Shown here piece after piece: positions 1 to 6,097 of a stretch of 7,035 bases of DNA. Both the position numbers and the translations under genes were made by a program. The stretch spans positions 1 to 7,035 of the forward strand of contig CALBWN010000049.1 of NCBI GenBank assembly GCA_937974295.1. The letters are read 5' to 3'. Each line of letters starts with the position of its first letter. Within the stretch, counting starts at the first letter, position 1. The stretch comes from an uncultured Candidatus Saccharibacteria bacterium. GTDB lineage: Bacteria > Patescibacteriota > Saccharimonadia > Saccharimonadales > Saccharimonadaceae. Below the pieces are notes generated by a model, which was not told where the DNA came from, did not search any database, and worked only from the letters and a program-made list of their open reading frames with translations.

Positions 1-13
1 TGGAGAGCTCCTA

Positions 14-33
14 GGTTGGGCTTTTTCTTTTTC
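14..33 (+). terminator. possible 3' arm of an upstream intrinsic terminator
   Basis: A GC-rich GGTTGGGC is followed directly by a pyrimidine run (TTTTTCTTTTTC). This is the usual look of the right arm and U-tract of a rho-independent terminator for a plus-strand gene ending left of the window. The matching left arm (GCCCAACC) is not visible and would have to lie before base 1, so this is only a suggestion. Confidence 0.3.
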
Positions 34-140
34 ACGTTTTTTCACTCACCACAGGCTATGTCCTTATCCAGCCCAGTTATAGGCCGCTCAATCCATTCCA
101 CTACTCAGCAGCAAGGGAGATACTGCCGGGCAGAGATACA

Positions 141-169
141 TAGCACACACTCTCACTTCGCGGTATAAT
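141..169 (+). promoter_or_regulatory. sigma70-type promoter for the NnrD-like gene
   Basis: A perfect TATAAT -10 box lies at 164-169. The hexamer 17 bases upstream (TAGCAC, 141-146) is a poor -35 match, so the call rests on the -10. Transcription would start near 176 and give a leader of about 55 nt before the ATG at 232, which has a weak AAGG Shine-Dalgarno at 219-222 (9-nt spacing). Confidence 0.5.
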
Positions 170-231
170 AGCTCTATGCTGAGTATTTTCTCTCTGTATT
201 ATCTCCGCCCGCTAGAGCAAGGCAGCTGCGC

Positions 232-1029
232 ATGAACACCCCCTACTGGCAGCAGCAAACACCGGCCAAACCGCTCTACCCAGACATCGCCTGGAACAAG
301 CCGCAGCAGCGGGCGCAAGCAGGCAAGCTGGGTATTATTGGCGGTAACCGGCTAAGCTTTCGTGCTATCGAGCACAGCTATACCACTGCACTTGCTACAG
401 GGGTAGGCCAGGCACGCGTGGTGTTGCCAGATGCCCTACGTGGCACTATTCCTGCCAGCGTGACGGATACGATTTTTGCCGCAAGCAACAGCAGCGGCAG
501 CCTGGGCAACGAAGCCTGGCCAGAGCTGCAAGCCTTGGGCAATTGGGCCGATACGCTTCTTCTCATCGGCGACGCTGGCCGCAACAGCCAGACCGCCATC
601 GTCTACGAAAAGCTCGTGAGCCACACCACCACACCACTCATCATCAGCCGTGATGCGGTCGACTTGCTTATGCCAAGCGCCCCGCAGCTTGCCAGCCAGT
701 CAAACAACCTTATCATCGCATCATTCTCGCAAGTCCAAAAGTTGCTGCGCACGCTGTACTACCCCAAGATCCTCACCTTCCGTATGCCGCTTCTCCAGCT
801 AGTCGAGGTGCTGCACAAGTTTACCATCACCTATCCACTCACCCTTGCCACCTTCCACGCCGACACTATCCTCATCGCTCAGCACGGCACCGTTACATCA
901 ACACCGTGGTCGCAGCCAATGGCACTCTGGCAAGGCACTGTGCCAACGCGCATCGCCGCCTATACCATGTGGAACCCAGCGACACCCCTCCAGGCAGCAA
1001 CGGCTAGCTTGCTAGATGGGAAGGAATAG
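232..1029 (+). CDS. NnrD-like (NAD(P)H-hydrate dehydratase family) ribokinase-fold protein, probably lacking the active site
   Basis: This 265-residue protein resembles the C-terminal dehydratase domain of YjeF/NnrD proteins, which repair hydrated NAD(P)H in the cytoplasm. Supporting features are the opening strand with glycine turn GKLGIIGGN (residues 31-39), followed by a helix and an Ala/Gly-rich stretch leading to ARVVLP (61-66). Next come LLLIGDAGRN (109-118), where the family has its IGPGLG-type turn, and PLIISRDAVDLL (135-146), matching the family pattern of a strand ending in an Asp-Ala pair. The family's GTGD(V)L motif, with the catalytic Asp and ATP-site glycines, is expected near residues 233-247, but the sequence reads WQGTVPTRIAAYTMW. 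The LKG strand before it is also unclear, with HADTILIAQHGTV (209-221) in its place. The fold assignment is therefore fair and catalysis is doubtful; it may be a diverged paralogue with another role. The ATG at 232 is the only plausible start seen, with TATAAT about 60 bases upstream. No clear terminator follows the stop. Confidence 0.55.
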   Translation: MNTPYWQQQTPAKPLYPDIAWNKPQQRAQAGKLGIIGGNRLSFRAIEHSYTTALATGVGQARVVLPDALRGTIPASVTDTIFAASNSSGSLGNEAWPELQALGNWADTLLLIGDAGRNSQTAIVYEKLVSHTTTPLIISRDAVDLLMPSAPQLASQSNNLIIASFSQVQKLLRTLYYPKILTFRMPLLQLVEVLHKFTITYPLTLATFHADTILIAQHGTVTSTPWSQPMALWQGTVPTRIAAYTMWNPATPLQAATASLLDGKE

Positions 1030-1032
1030 GTG

Positions 1033-1447
1033 TTAGGTATCTACTCCGGAGCTTTTGTTATGGCTATCTGCGATTCTCTTCTTCATCTCTTTGGCTAGTG
1101 AAGGGAGGCATAAGAGTCGTTCAAGCCCTAGAGCACGAGCAACATTTCTATGATCTGCTTTTTTGCTAGAGCGGCAAACGATAGGTATCTTCAGGCACAA
1201 TGAATATACCAATGATACCATCCAAAGCAATGGGATTTTATATCCCACCAAGTCAATAGAGGCAGGGAAGAGCGAGAAAAGAGATTTGCACGCGATGTGC
1301 AGCACTATTATTATGTTGTTCGTTTTTTGTGTTCAGATCATACGAAGCACAAATCATGAACAAATGTTTGCGTCACATGAGCCCACGACCTCTGTTATTC
1401 TGCTGGACAAAAAAGTAGCACAAGCATAAAACACCACCAAGCGCTAT
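1033..1447 (-). pseudogene. possible remnant of a small unrecognised minus-strand gene
   Basis: Two overlapping minus-strand stretches read like protein. The first (1447 down to 1256) begins with ATA where a start would sit, 9 nt after a good AGGAG (plus 1457-1461). It reads IALGGVLCLCYFFV, meets a TGA at 1373-1375, continues RKHLFMICASYDLNTKNEQ and stops at 1253-1255. The second, in another frame (1305 down to 1033), is open for 90 codons from a GTG without any Shine-Dalgarno. It includes LLWMVSLVYSLCLKIPIVC and a basic tail ending KKRIADSHNKSSGVDT. One reading is a single decayed gene with a lost start, a nonsense codon and a frameshift. The other is a real 90-residue ORF at 1033-1305. I recognise no family in either. 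Codons are more AT-rich than in the intact neighbours. Confidence 0.27.
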
Positions 1448-1506
1448 ACCAAAACTCTCCTATTGCATGGTGTGCTATATTTGCATGAATGTCGGTATTA
1501 TATATC

Positions 1507-2178
1507 TTATTTATAGAACGGAAATAGCACGTTTTTACCGGAAATCAAGTACTCATACCATGTTTTGCGGTAATGTTTAGCTTGTCGGTAATGGCAGACC
1601 GCCTATTTTCTCTTGCGCTATAAGACAAAAAGCAGGTGAATAGTGTATTTGTTCGCCCTAGTTTGTGCGCTCCGTCAACCATGATACATGAGTAATTAGC
1701 GTGTTCAGTGCATCCTCATACTGCTCTCTTTGTTTTGTGTGTTGCTACGCAGCCCCCATCACTTGCCTTATTCAGCAAGTAGAAGCCACCGTCTCAGCCT
1801 GTATTAAAAGTCTATGTCGCTGGTGAGTAATCTCGCTCATCTATCTGGGGATAGAATCGGGTGGGTATAGATGGAATATCTTGAGGAAACCATTGAATAC
1901 CGTTATCCTTAGCAACTATGCCCGCAGAAGCTAACTACGGCCTATATTAAGCCTCTATCGAGTAGGGGTGTAAATGATCTAGCTACTCGTGCCACTATCC
2001 AGAACCCGCGATGTAAAATACATATTTACGCTGCCTTTCTCTATTCTTCTAGCAAAATATATACCGCCACTGACTAACATAGAGCACCACCAGAACAGAC
2101 AGATTGCACTCACAATGCGCGGCTTGCCCCCTTAAAGAGCGGGCGAGAGAAAGGGTAAAGAAGCTTAATACGTCTCAT
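1507..2178 (-). pseudogene. decayed gene for a single-pass membrane-anchored protein, family not recognised
   Basis: Reading the minus strand from an ATG at 2178 gives protein-like segments whose frame changes four times. (A) 2178-2113, basic N-terminus MRRIKLLYPFSRPLFKG, then TGA. (B) 2116-1982, a membrane segment IVSAICLFWWCSMLVSGGIY, then ARRIEKGSVNMYFTSRVLDS and TAG. (C) 1979-1719, broken by four stops but including NGIQWFPQDIPSIPTRFYPQ, IDERDYSP and DGGFYLLNKASDGG. (D) 1744-1580, QYEDALNTLITHVSWLTE, one TAG, then EQIHYSPAFCLIAQEK. (E) 1602-1510, HYRKTWYEYLISGKNVLFPF, ending in TAA at 1507-1509. A GAG-rich stretch lies 8 nt or more before the ATG. Undamaged, the gene would have about 223 codons: a short cytoplasmic tail, one transmembrane helix, and a polar aromatic outer domain. 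All three stop codons occur, so simple recoding does not rescue it. Frameshifts this frequent point to old decay. It lies just downstream of, and on the same strand as, the anchored-protein gene, but beyond that gene's terminator. Confidence 0.5.
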
Positions 2179-2284
2179 CAGAGTAACTCTCACTCCACAA
2201 TCCCACAAATGAGACCAATCAAAAAGAAAAGAGGACGCGCAGCTTATATTGGGTCAATGATTTACTCTCAAAAACCAAACCAAT

Positions 2285-2319
2285 AAAAATCACCCGTCCA
2301 TGCAAAACGGGTGATTTTT
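2285..2319 (-). terminator. intrinsic terminator of the LPHTG protein gene (hairpin symmetric, possibly bidirectional)
   Basis: A perfect 13-bp inverted repeat, AAAAATCACCCGT / ACGGGTGATTTTT, encloses a 9-nt loop (2298-2306). In the minus direction it lies 22 nt past the stop of the anchored-protein gene, with the U-tract at 2289-2285 followed by ATT. It also has a T-run on the plus strand, so it could work in both directions. Confidence 0.9.
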
Positions 2320-2340
2320 GGGTTATCGCAAACGGTTATA

Positions 2341-3579
2341 TTATTTGCGGTGGCGGCTTACGTAGTAAGCGGCACCTGCAGCAGTGAGGCTACCAATACC
2401 AGCCAGCGGCAGGAGGGTACCGCCCAAGCCGGTGTGTGGCAACTCAGCTACTGGAGTTGGAGGAGTTTGCTCACACTTCGACATGTCGGTGGTGTAGTCA
2501 TTGCTTACTTCGTTGCGGCGAACTTCGACGATCTTCTTGTCAGAGATACGGCAGACCTTGACTTTGTCGCAGTCAGCGGTGTTCTTTGAGTGCTTCTTCT
2601 CGTCGAATTCTTTTTCCTTGATGGTGACAATAGCACCAGTCTTCAGTTCACAGACCTTCATCTTGTCGCAGTCTTTGACGTTCTTTGAGTGCTTGGTAGC
2701 GTCAAATTCGCTTTCTTTGATGGTGATGATGGTGCTGCTGCTCAGCTCACACACCTGGATGCTTGGCTGAGGTGTTACCTTGATAACAACCTGGCAGTCC
2801 TGGCTGGTCTTTTCAACGTTGGTGCTACCACCTTCGTTACCAACTACAGTCATCTTAACGGTGTATGTGCCTTCTTTAGCGTAAGTGTGACGAACGGTTG
2901 CGCCGCCGGTGGCAGTCTTGCCGTCACCAAAGTCGTACTTGTATGTAGCAACCTTTGCACCTTCCTTGGCAGTTGCCTTGGCGGTGAATTGGTATTCGTT
3001 GCGCGAAACCTGAGTAGCTTGCAATGCATCGCAGGTCAGGCTTGGCTTGGCTGGTGGGGGAGTTGGGGTGCCCCAGATAGGGTTACCACAGTCCTTAATA
3101 ACACCAGCGATAAACTTACCGTTGTTGTCGAACCATGCATAAACGCTAAAGGTTGTCTTGCCCAAGATGAAGCTATCACCGGTTGGGTACTGGTAGTAGG
3201 TGTGGCCACCAGCGGTGCGCTGACCTTCTGGCTGCTTTTGCTTTGTACCAGCTTTGGCCTGCAGGGTGCGGGCACCAGTAGCGACAACACGACCACCAAC
3301 AGTCACGTTGCCGTTCGCATCAACTGTACCTTCTTGCATGTTGGCACCGTTGATCATCTGCTCGGTAATACCGAACTGGCTGTACAGCTGACGGATCTCT
3401 GTACGCTTTGTATAAGTGCTGCGCAGGGTCTGTACGTCCTTTGTGCCGCACTCTACAACATTAAAGTTGCTACAACCTGCTGAGATCGCTGCCGATGCTG
3501 GCTGCGCTACCCACAGGCCACCGATTGCTGCGCCAGCGATTACGCCAAGTGCAACAAACGATTTTGCTAGTTTGTTCAT
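2341..3579 (-). CDS. secreted PKD-domain protein with three Cys repeats and an LPHTG sorting signal (sortase substrate)
   Basis: This 412-residue surface protein has a classic export and anchoring layout. Residues 1-30 are a signal peptide: MNKLAK, then a hydrophobic core, with cleavage expected after ASA (28-30). Residues 31-175 form an unrecognised domain with a close Cys pair (C36, C44), the stretch QLYSQFGITEQMI (65-77) and a Pro-rich linker TPTPPPAKP. Residues 183-268 are a PKD-type beta-sandwich, shown by YKYDFGDG (213-220) and HTYAKEGTYTV (231-241). Three tandem repeats of about 33 residues follow (276-308, 309-341, 342-369), each with two cysteines. The C-terminus has a Pro-rich spacer, LPHTG (380-384), a hydrophobic helix (about 387-407) and the basic tail SRHRK. 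A sortase would cut between Thr383 and Gly384. The start is set by AGGAGG 7 nt upstream. The cognate enzyme is probably the sortase encoded divergently beyond the tRNA. The anchoring assignment is strong, but the ligand or role is unknown. Confidence 0.9.
   Translation of the reverse strand: MNKLAKSFVALGVIAGAAIGGLWVAQPASAAISAGCSNFNVVECGTKDVQTLRSTYTKRTEIRQLYSQFGITEQMINGANMQEGTVDANGNVTVGGRVVATGARTLQAKAGTKQKQPEGQRTAGGHTYYQYPTGDSFILGKTTFSVYAWFDNNGKFIAGVIKDCGNPIWGTPTPPPAKPSLTCDALQATQVSRNEYQFTAKATAKEGAKVATYKYDFGDGKTATGGATVRHTYAKEGTYTVKMTVVGNEGGSTNVEKTSQDCQVVIKVTPQPSIQVCELSSSTIITIKESEFDATKHSKNVKDCDKMKVCELKTGAIVTIKEKEFDEKKHSKNTADCDKVKVCRISDKKIVEVRRNEVSNDYTTDMSKCEQTPPTPVAELPHTGLGGTLLPLAGIGSLTAAGAAYYVSRHRK
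2473..2754 (-). repeat. three tandem ~33-codon Cys-pair repeats within the anchored-protein gene
   Basis: Repeats 1 (2754-2656) and 2 (2655-2557) are nearly identical in protein and clearly alike in DNA. The shared pattern is VCEL, IVTIKE, EFD, KHSKN, DCDK. Repeat 3 (2556-2473) is diverged (VCRISDKKIVEVRR, ending SKCE) but keeps the Cys pair. The cysteines sit at 277/304, 310/337 and 343/369, a constant 26-27 residue spacing that suggests one disulfide per unit. Recent duplication of units 1 and 2 is inferred from their similarity. Confidence 0.85.
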
Positions 3580-3586
3580 TTGTTTT

Positions 3587-3592
3587 CCTCCT
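3587..3592 (-). promoter_or_regulatory. strong Shine-Dalgarno of the LPHTG protein gene
   Basis: The minus strand reads GAGGAGGAAAACAAATG, with AGGAGG 7 nt before the ATG at 3579. It fixes the start of the anchored protein and is much stronger than the sites before the other two intact genes. Confidence 0.85.
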
Positions 3593-3619
3593 CGTCATTA
3601 TTAGACGTTATGTGTTGAG

Positions 3620-3646
3620 ATTATCATGTCCTTTATTTTTTGTCAA
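3620..3646 (-). promoter_or_regulatory. promoter of the LPHTG protein gene
   Basis: On the minus strand a perfect -35 TTGACA (plus 3641-3646) is followed after 15 nt by GATAAT (plus 3620-3625, 5 of 6 matches to TATAAT). A 17-nt spacing to TAATCT is also possible. An overlapping TTGTTG at 3644-3649 would give an 18-nt spacer to GATAAT. Transcription would start near 3613, leaving a leader of about 35 nt. Together with the strong ribosome site this suggests high expression. Confidence 0.7.
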
Positions 3647-3967
3647 CAATAATCTTTTATATATTATGCTTATGCTTAAACCCATATTTTGTGGCTGCTG
3701 TTCTACCACAAAATTATGATCGTAGCCACCGTTATATCGTGGTTGCGTGCAAGTGATGTTCGGTGGTGTTGTACTTATCAAACATACATCGCACGCTCGG
3801 TGCTTTCGCCTGTTGCGCAGCTATGTGATGTTGCTCGGCTTTTTTGCCATATTTTCTCTTGATCGTTCATGGCTGGTTATCCAGTAGCTCAGGATGAGCG
3901 AGCGGTCGTATTGACTAAATAGAGTGACCGGCTTAGGTATATCTCCGTAGAGTCCTGCACGAGAGGC
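3647..3967. other. gene-free stretch between the LPHTG promoter and the tRNA promoter
   Basis: I see no convincing gene here. It contains the stem-loop at 3686-3714 (listed separately). A 48-codon open frame at 3717-3863 (+) has a Cys/Trp-rich product, no ribosome site and no family resemblance. A CGGTC...GACCG 5-bp inverted repeat lies near 3904-3931, overlapping a TTGACT. The stretch may carry regulation for both flanking transcription units, but nothing beyond the hairpin is firm. Confidence 0.4.
3686..3714. promoter_or_regulatory. 9-bp perfect stem-loop upstream of the LPHTG promoter
   Basis: ATTTTGTGG (3686-3694) pairs with CCACAAAAT (3706-3714) around an 11-nt loop, and CAT/ATG extends it by three pairs past a one-base bulge. 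It lies about 40 bp upstream of the TTGACA on the minus strand. There is no U-tract after it in the plus direction. It could be an operator-like palindrome or a transcript hairpin. The structure is certain, the function is not. Confidence 0.45.
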
Positions 3968-3996
3968 TAGCCAAGTGCGGTGCAATCTGCTATACT
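3968..3996 (+). promoter_or_regulatory. promoter of tRNA-Leu
   Basis: TATACT at 3991-3996 carries the extended -10 sequence TGC just before it. A weak -35 (TAGCCA, 3968-3973) sits 17 nt upstream. Initiation near 4003 would leave a leader of about 35 nt before the mature tRNA. Confidence 0.55.
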
Positions 3997-4037
3997 TGCA
4001 GAAGCTGCAGGGTAGGGCTGCAATCGATCTTACTCAC

Positions 4038-4124
4038 GCCGCGGTGGTGGAATTGGTAGACACGTCAGACTCAAAATCTGATGTCCACTCGGACGTGCCG
4101 GTTCAAGTCCGGCCCGCGGTACCA
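4038..4124 (+). tRNA. tRNA-Leu (anticodon CAA), CCA encoded
   Basis: This is a complete class II tRNA of 87 nt that reads UUG leucine codons. The acceptor stem GCCGCGG (4038-4044) pairs with CCGCGGT (4114-4120, last pair G-U). The anticodon stem TCAGA/TCTGA (4065-4069, 4077-4081) holds loop CTCAAAA with anticodon CAA at 4072-4074. A long variable arm GTCC-ACTC-GGAC (4083-4094) and T-arm GCCGG-TTCAAGT-CCGGC (4097-4113) follow. Discriminator A and genomically encoded CCA end at 4124. It is a single-gene unit with its own promoter and terminator. Confidence 0.97.
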
Positions 4125-4146
4125 GTGTTTATTCAGCTGTTTTCCG

Positions 4147-4179
4147 AAAAATAAGCCGTAAGTGTCGGCTTATTTTTTT
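4147..4179 (+). terminator. intrinsic terminator of tRNA-Leu
   Basis: AAAAATAAGCCG (4147-4158) and CGGCTTATTTTT (4166-4177) form a 12-bp stem around a 7-nt loop and run into seven T residues (4173-4179). It starts 22 nt after the tRNA CCA. It should isolate the downstream sortase gene from tRNA transcription. Confidence 0.92.
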
Positions 4180-4277
4180 ATTGATGACTCTTGCTGTCTG
4201 TTTATGCCTGTCTCGAGAGTGTGGACACGGGCAAGCAGTCTCTTATCCAAAATAGGCCTTGAAACGCAAGCGATATA

Positions 4278-4306
4278 TTGGTATATCAAAGCTAATATTG
4301 TATACT
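4278..4306 (+). promoter_or_regulatory. candidate promoter of the sortase gene, very close to the start codon
   Basis: TTGGTA (4278-4283) and TATACT (4301-4306) are separated by exactly 17 nt. Initiation would fall near 4312-4314, only a few bases before the ATG at 4317. The GGAAG at 4307-4311, 5 nt before the ATG, would then not be in the transcript. Other AT-rich hexamers (TAATAT, 4293-4298) could serve instead. Confidence 0.45.
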
Positions 4307-4316
4307 GGAAGTAGTT

Positions 4317-5933
4317 ATGCAGCCACAAGATCCGTCACGCACAACATCACGAGGGCACTCATCATCGCAGAGCCGCGATGCACGGCTTAGTGAGGTGCGT
4401 GGGCAAATCGATGCACTGTACAATACGTCAAGCAGCGGTGGCAACACAAACCGCCCAACCATGCAGCCCATTATTGGCAGTACACCGACTCGCCAGCCAG
4501 CGCCCAGCACGAGCGCCAAGGCGGCTACCTTCTCAGTTCCAAACCTCGCCAGCAAACCAGCCAGCCATGCACCAGTGGTGCGGCACGCGATGGGTGGCGT
4601 TCAGCACAGCCAGACGGCTTACCGCCCAGGTGCTCAAGCATGGCGTCAGAGCCAAGCAGCTGCAGCGTCAAACGCTCACTCAACACCTGTCACCCGCGAG
4701 CGCGATATCTCATCCATCACGCCGCGCAGCCGGTCACAGGCGCATTACATTGGCACATCAGCCCAGGCGTCGCAATCACCACAGCCCGCACCAGCCCGCA
4801 CAGCCACTTCATCAACAGTTCACACGCAGCAACAGCCCTCATCTCAAGATAACCATACCGAGCAGCCAACAGCGAGCGCGCATCAGCCGCAGCAACCAGA
4901 CAGCCAGCGCCCTGCCGGTGCACCACGCCAGCCCACCGCCAACCAAAAGGCCGCCTGGCAGCAATACCACAGCGCCTGGCAAAACTACTACCAGCAGTAT
5001 TATGAGCGCTACTACCTCGGCCAAGTCAAGAAGGCCGAGGAGCGCCTGGCTGAGCAAGCCAAAGCCCACGACGCCGATACGCCGAGTACCACCGCAGCCA
5101 CCACTGATGAGCCAGAGGAGCTTACCCAGAGCCAAGCCATGGGCGACCTGCGCTCACGCTTGCTGAGCTCGATCCGCAACGGCGCAAACAAAGTCCGCCA
5201 TAGCCGACACTTCATCCCTGCAGTAGCTGGTATTTCCGTCATGGTATTATTCTTAGCGCTGCAGTACAATCGGGTCTTTTTCTCATACGTTGCGGCCTAC
5301 ACCTCACCAGGCGACCTTGATGCCCAGAGCTATATCATTAGCCCATACGACTCGACCAACGTTGGCCCAGACCCTAAGCTCATCATCCCCAAGATCGCCG
5401 TGGACGTGCCCATCGTGTGGGATGCCAATGCCGCCAGCCAAGCCTCGCTCAATGCCGCTATGGATAAGGGTGTGGTGTGGTTCAACATCCCTGGTGCCAA
5501 TGCCAAACCTGGCGAGGTGGGGAACTTCGTCGTCTCGGGCCACTCGAGCAACGACTGGCTCGATAATGGCAAGTACAAGTTTATCTTCGCGCGGCTCGAG
5601 CAAATGCAAAAGGGCGATAATATCTACGTCAATTACAACGGCAAGCGCTACACCTATACCGTCACTGGCTCACAAGTCGTCAAACCAACCGATGTGCACG
5701 CGCTGCAAACCAATGCCACCAAGCCAACTATGACGCTCATCACCTGTGTGCCGCTTGGTACCGACCTCAACCGCCTGCTCGTCACGGCCGAGCAAGTCAG
5801 CCCCGACCCATCCTCCGCCAAGAAAGAAGCATCTCAAACCACTACCAACAGTGGCAGCAATAGCAAGAGCGCTATGCCAGGCAACTCACCAACCTTTGTC
5901 CAGCGGGTCGGCAACCTGTTTTCGGGGCGGTAA
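4317..5933 (+). CDS. sortase (cysteine transpeptidase) with a long disordered cytoplasmic N-terminus
   Basis: This 538-residue membrane enzyme should attach LPxTG-type proteins to the cell surface. Residues 1-295 are predicted cytoplasmic and low in complexity, rich in Gln, Pro, Ser, Thr and Ala. They contain an aromatic patch AWQQYHSAWQNYYQQYYERY (213-232) and a charged helical stretch LGQVKKAEERLAEQAKAHDA (234-253). A single transmembrane helix is at about 299-317 (FIPAVAGISVMVLFLALQY). The sortase domain spans roughly 350-493. It begins PKLIIPKIAVDVPIVWD, carries the catalytic His409 in VVSGHSS, Cys477 in TLITCVPLGT and the conserved Arg486 in LNRLLVTAE. A Ser/Thr-rich tail of about 45 residues follows. 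The catalytic half has usual sortase length; the N-terminal extension is far longer than in classical sortases. An in-frame TAA at 4293-4295 limits upstream starts, so the ATG at 4317 is secure despite a weak GGAAG. Its likely substrate is the LPHTG protein encoded on the other side of the tRNA. Sortase class is not assigned. Confidence 0.93.
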   Translation: MQPQDPSRTTSRGHSSSQSRDARLSEVRGQIDALYNTSSSGGNTNRPTMQPIIGSTPTRQPAPSTSAKAATFSVPNLASKPASHAPVVRHAMGGVQHSQTAYRPGAQAWRQSQAAAASNAHSTPVTRERDISSITPRSRSQAHYIGTSAQASQSPQPAPARTATSSTVHTQQQPSSQDNHTEQPTASAHQPQQPDSQRPAGAPRQPTANQKAAWQQYHSAWQNYYQQYYERYYLGQVKKAEERLAEQAKAHDADTPSTTAATTDEPEELTQSQAMGDLRSRLLSSIRNGANKVRHSRHFIPAVAGISVMVLFLALQYNRVFFSYVAAYTSPGDLDAQSYIISPYDSTNVGPDPKLIIPKIAVDVPIVWDANAASQASLNAAMDKGVVWFNIPGANAKPGEVGNFVVSGHSSNDWLDNGKYKFIFARLEQMQKGDNIYVNYNGKRYTYTVTGSQVVKPTDVHALQTNATKPTMTLITCVPLGTDLNRLLVTAEQVSPDPSSAKKEASQTTTNSGSNSKSAMPGNSPTFVQRVGNLFSGR

Positions 5934-5943
5934 GCTGGCTTTA

Positions 5944-5991
5944 TAACCAGTGTGGTGTCTACGCTTGAGGTGCGATACTTCTCACTGGTTA
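5944..5991 (+). repeat. stem-loop just after the sortase stop
   Basis: TAACCAGTG (5944-5952) pairs perfectly with CACTGGTTA (5983-5991) over 9 bp, with a 30-nt loop. It begins 10 nt after the sortase stop. With no U-tract it is a weak candidate terminator, or an mRNA 3'-end stabiliser. Confidence 0.4.
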
Positions 5992-6097
5992 CTCTGGTAG
6001 TTCGTATAGCAGTTGGCATCATCATGTTTTCTGCGTGTACCACAGCGTCCATTAGATCAATACGCGCTTACACCCAGCGTCGTCGTCAGGGCAAATA

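Noticed and set aside
1719..1979. Possible stop-codon recoding rescuing the fragmented gene
   Set aside because: TAA, TAG and TGA all interrupt it and four frameshifts are also needed, so a code change cannot restore it. The intact neighbours use standard stops.
1880..2020. GAGGAAAC and CAGAACCCG motifs recalling the ends of RNase P RNA
   Set aside because: Only about 130 nt separate them, far too short for RNase P RNA, and the internal conserved blocks are absent. The region reads better as decayed coding sequence on the other strand.
2104..2286. A 60-codon plus-strand ORF starting with TTG
   Set aside because: It has no ribosome site and a basic low-information product. It overlaps the convincing N-terminus of the decayed minus-strand gene and runs into the terminator.
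2689..3483. A 264-codon open frame antisense to the LPHTG gene
   Set aside because: It is a mirror of the real gene's codon bias. The opposite strand has a signal peptide, PKD motifs, repeats, a sorting signal, an RBS, a promoter and a terminator.
3717..3863. A 48-codon plus-strand open frame from an ATG
   Set aside because: No ribosome site, a Cys/Trp-rich product, no family resemblance, and a length well within chance.
4378..5166. A 262-codon out-of-frame ORF inside the sortase N-terminal half
   Set aside because: It arises from the Gln/Pro/Ser/Ala-rich codons read in another frame. The product is His/Pro/Arg/Ser-rich without domains, and it ends where the low-complexity region ends.
5834..6052. 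A 72-codon minus-strand ORF at the sortase 3' end
   Set aside because: Nearly half is antisense to the sortase tail, there is no ribosome site, and the Leu/Val-rich end is the complement of Gln/Asn/Ser codons.
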